Shown: positions 61,345-64,000 of the stretch, one piece after another
How positions within the stretch are numbered: position 1 is the first letter of the stretch
Layout: every line of letters starts with the position of its first letter
Assembly (NCBI GenBank): GCA_023653785.1
Contig: JAMKCH010012406.1
Location: 1 to 64,000 of the forward strand
Source: Ophioderma brevispina
Lineage: Eukaryota > Echinodermata > Ophiuroidea > Amphilepidida > Ophiodermatidae
Length of the DNA: 64,000 nt
Direction of reading: 5' to 3'
Made by a program: the position numbers and the translations under genes
Notes under the pieces: generated by a model
What the model was told of the DNA's origin: nothing
What the model saw: the letters and a program-made list of their open reading frames with translations, nothing else
Databases searched by the model: none

Positions 61345-62445
61345 AGGCTGTTTTTACGATTTTAAGCTTGTGCATTTTTTTTTTGCTAAGGATGCTTTTT
61401 TTTGTGTCATTGGATGAGGTAGTAGGACATCCGGTATCAGAAAAGTATTGGGTCGCATTTTTTTCTGATAAGCGTTTGGCGCCATCTGACTTTCAAAGGC
61501 CTCCATTTTCCAAGGATTTTCCTCCACTATCCTTTGTCTATCACATTGGAAGTCCAATTTGGTGGCCAACATATGTTTTTCACTACCTGGGAGTTCAAAA
61601 ATTGATACAACAAACCTAGTCTAACAAAGCTGTGCTTTACAACAACAAACACCGCCTCACCCGACCCAACCCCTTGGTGGTGGGGGGATCGTTGTTAAGC
61701 CGCTGCCTCTACACCACCCCCAGTCCCCCTTAGAGATTTTCTACAATAAGGGACTTATGATTTGGATGCTTTTTGGTGTCAATGGATAAAGTAGACATCC
61801 AGGTATCAGAAAAGTATTGGTCGTATTTTCTCTGAAAAGCGTTTGGCGCCATCTTGGATTCAAATGGCCGCCATTTCCAAAGGATTTTGCTCTATAACTT
61901 TGGTTCTGAGCAACATTGGAAGTCAAATTTGGTGGCCAAACGTATGTTTCACTACCTGGGAGTTCAAAATATGATAATAAACCTAGTCTAACAAAGCTGT
62001 GCTTTGCAACACCCCTCACCCTTGGTGGGGGAGGGGGGCAATCGTTAAGCCGCTGCCTCTACCCCAGTTCCCCTTAGAGATTTTCTACAATAAGGGACGT
62101 ATGATTTGGATGCTTTTTGGTGTCATTGGATAGAGTAGACATCCAGGTATCAGAAAAGAATTGGTCGCATTTTCTCTGAAAAGCGTTTGGCGCCATCTTG
62201 GATTCACAATGGCCGCCATTTCATAAGGATTTTGCTCTATAGCGTTGGTTCTGAGCAATATTGGAAGTCAAATTTGGTGGCCAAACATATGTTTTCAATA
62301 AGTGGGAGTTCAAAAATATAATAATTATCATAATCTGACCAATCTGTGCTTGGAATACCCATCACCCATGGTATGGGCCATGGGTGGGGGGTGAGGTCAA
62401 TCATTTTTACACTGTCTAACCCTGCCCTACCCATTTGAGATTTTT
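61345..62445. repeat. three tandem units of about 355 bp
   Basis: Units begin near 61,375, 61,740 and 62,095. Each reads GGATGCTTTTTGGTGTCAT(T)GGAT, GACATCC.GGTATCAGAAAAG, AAGCGTTTGGCGCCATCT, CACAT/CAATATTGGAAGTC and TTTGGTGGCCAA in the same order. The first two end with AACAAAGCTGTGCTTT and a short (A)CCCC.AC tract. The third decays near 62,440, where the reverse transcriptase fragment begins. No coding frame is conserved between units. Confidence 0.9.
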
Positions 62446-62451
62446 AATGAC

Positions 62452-63228
62452 CGCCCGTCGAGGCAGTGGCTGCATCGTCTGGAGGAACGGTAGAGATACC
62501 CCGGGGATCAGAGTGCTGGCTCCCATGCTGTTCAATTGTGTGTCGGCGATTGGCCTCAAACTGGTCTGGATGGTATGGCTGCGCCGACGGTCTTGTCCTT
62601 CTTCACTCGGACGGAGGCTCAACGAATGCTTCGGATCAACCGCAGTGGAGCACCTCTGCCATGCGATGCGGTCCTGCACCCGGCTTGTCTGGGAGTGAGA
62701 CTTGGTCGGCAGCTTACTTGTCGGCAGCACCTCGGGTCAGTATGTGCGAAGGTATCTTCGAGGGCTAACCTGTGCTGCCTTGCTGGATCATCATGGGGTG
62801 CTGTCCAACTGCCCTGCGCACCGCCGCCCTGGCTCTGGTCTACTACAGCGCTGCTGAATATGCCGCCCCAGCATGGTGGAATAGCTCTCGCGCAGGGAGA
62901 CTGGACACGGTGCTCGGCGAGACCATGGGAACCATTGCTGGCTGCCTTTGTCCCACTCCATCTGGGTTCATGCCAGTGCTTTCGGGCATTGCGCATGCGG
63001 TACTTGGGTGGCATCGCATGCATAGGGTGGAGAATAAGCTCTGTTGGACAGCAGGCGCCTGCTGCATGACGCTGCCGGGGAGTCACACCGGCTCGGCGGA
63101 CGGGGACTGCGCTCTCGTCGACCTTTCTGTTGACGCGCTGCTGGACTCTCCGGCTCCCCATTTGACATCTTGCAGACATGGAGCACTGCCTTGCTGGATG
63201 CTCCGGGCTGGGCCGGTTTGCTGGCTCC
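62452..63228 (+). pseudogene. GC-rich jockey/RTE-like reverse transcriptase fragment
   Basis: Much richer in G+C than its surroundings. Readable boxes in shifting plus frames are TPGIRVLAPMLFN (about 62,497-62,535), which matches the region before the YADD box, then RQHLGSVCAKVSSRANL (about 62,720-62,775). ALALVYYSAAEYAAPAWW (about 62,826-62,880) and MGTIAGCLCPTPSGFMPVLS (about 62,925-62,985) follow. The YADD box itself is missing, lost in a deletion near 62,545. The last two boxes match the C-terminal part of the same LINE type as 545-1,340. Overlapping long frames on both strands here are by-products of high GC. Confidence 0.75.
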
Positions 63229-63499
63229 CAGGGCCGTAGCCAGGGGGTGCGGGGGTGCGATGTACCCATCCAAATCTCCAAAATTCCAAAAAGGTCCACA
63301 AAAATGATGTGTGCGAGCGAAGCGAGCTAGGAAAAATAGGGGTTTAGGCTTTTTTTGGTCAAAAAAGGGCAATATTTGGGCAAAAGGGTCCACTTTTGCC
63401 AAATTTACACCCTCTCTTTTTTGAAAAGGTCCACATTTTGGGAAAAAGATCCACTTTTGGAAAAATCCGCACCCCCCAGAAAAATCCTGGCTACGGTCC
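63229..63499. mobile_element. 271-bp TIR insert with 10-bp target duplication
   Basis: TGCTGGCTCC occurs at 63,219-63,228 and again at 63,500-63,509, directly flanking the insert. Its ends are inverted: GGGCCGTAGCCAGG on the left and CCTGGCTACGGTCC on the right, followed inward by G-rich and C-rich tracts. The body repeats AAAAGGTCCAC(A/T)TTTTG-like text and has no gene. A 9-10 bp duplication with G-rich ends fits Mutator-like elements; that class is inference. Confidence 0.85.
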
Positions 63500-63509
63500 T
63501 GCTGGCTCC

Positions 63510-64000
63510 GACAGCTTCAACATATTTAGCTGCTACCTCATACGCAAGAAGGAGGTAAAATTAGTGGTGTTGGCAAGAAGGGTGCTCTTAAAGTTTTGAT
63601 CAAAGCTCCAGCTCGCATCGTTTCAGCTCTTATCGAGCTGGGAAATAATGAAACACCATCAGTACAAGCAAATTCAAGTTGTGGAAGAATTCTATTATTA
63701 GCTTAGCACAAAAATATCTGCTGGAGATCCTGCTACATTCAGATGAAATGAATTTCAGAAACTTTTGCAAAACCAAAGTGCTGATAAGTTTCCACCTATA
63801 TACAAAAGGAGCCTGGCCTCAACATATCTACAGCACATCTTTGGGCTCAAGACAATGTTCTCCATCCAACAATACCAAATCCTTAGGCCATGTATACTAG
63901 ACTGGAGCAAGAATCATGTCACACTTTTGCATATCCTGACTGCGGAACTTGTTGCACCTGAGGCAGTAGTAGCGCGTTGGTAAGGGATTTTGTATGGCAT
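63510..64000 (+). other. coding-like sequence of unknown family (runs off the window)
   Basis: In forward frames one reads GKKGALKVLIKAPARIVSAL (about 63,567-63,625), ELGNNETPSVQANSSCGRIL (about 63,635-63,695) and SADKFPPIYKRSLASTYLQ (about 63,777-63,830). These stretches look like a protein with three or more frameshifts. I have a loose impression of an uncharacterised family common in repeat-rich invertebrate genomes, not a firm match. Whether it continues the interrupted reverse transcriptase is unclear. Confidence 0.3.

Noticed and set aside
62536..63402. Long overlapping ORFs on both strands (177, 226, 155 and 144 codons)
   Set aside because: High GC removes stops; only the plus-strand pieces carry reverse transcriptase motifs, and those change frame.

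Overview
The window looks like repeat-rich, AT-rich nuclear DNA of an animal, most likely a marine invertebrate. The evidence is one spliced GPCR exon with canonical splice sites, several animal-type non-LTR retrotransposon remnants, many hairpin and TIR elements, long TA/GT/CA/TAC microsatellites, and an integrated Polinton (Maverick). There are no operons, Shine-Dalgarno signals, rRNAs or CRISPR arrays. The species cannot be named from the sequence. Duplicated blocks differ by many one-base indels, so either the copies are old or the assembly is noisy; most coding remnants are broken in the same way.

Layout. 1-12 kb: a non-LTR retrotransposon 3' end (545-1,340), a 43-bp satellite of about 29 units (3,546-4,784), the GPCR exon on the minus strand (6,066-6,399), small hairpins and a TA-flanked MITE (9,217-9,861). 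12-35.2 kb: a 2.9-kb dispersed repeat (copy A) split by a 20.3-kb Polinton at 14,027-34,288. The Polinton has about 1.1-kb terminal inverted repeats. Recognisable relics are a major capsid protein (22,024-23,320, +), a retroviral-type integrase (27,306-28,370, +) and a protein-primed family B DNA polymerase (28,590-31,310, -), with several unassigned reading frames between them. A second copy of the host repeat at 53,760-56,630 (copy B) lacks the insertion. It shows the empty site and supports a 6-bp target duplication.

35-47 kb: a second MITE of the 9.2-kb family, a 2.7-kb repeat (C), a 3.9-kb element with about 200-bp TIRs (39,291-43,194), and a 3.34-kb unit flanked by direct repeats (E-D-F, 43,258-47,127) whose core D is the paralogue of C. 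47-64 kb: a tRNA-like SINE head, a 560-bp foldback, microsatellites, a CR1/L2-like reverse transcriptase relic (52,250-53,410), copy B, further hairpin MITEs (one with TTAA flanks), an RTE-like relic, a trimer of about 355-bp units, and a GC-rich reverse transcriptase fragment (62,452-63,228) interrupted by a 271-bp TIR insert with 10-bp target duplications.

How it fits together. Apart from the GPCR exon, nearly everything recognisable is mobile or duplicated DNA. In the Polinton, capsid, integrase and polymerase would have supported virion formation, insertion and copying, but all three are broken. A recurring AT-rich box overlapping several Polinton start codons may be a shared expression signal. 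All homology calls are by eye from known family motifs; no alignment or database search was run.
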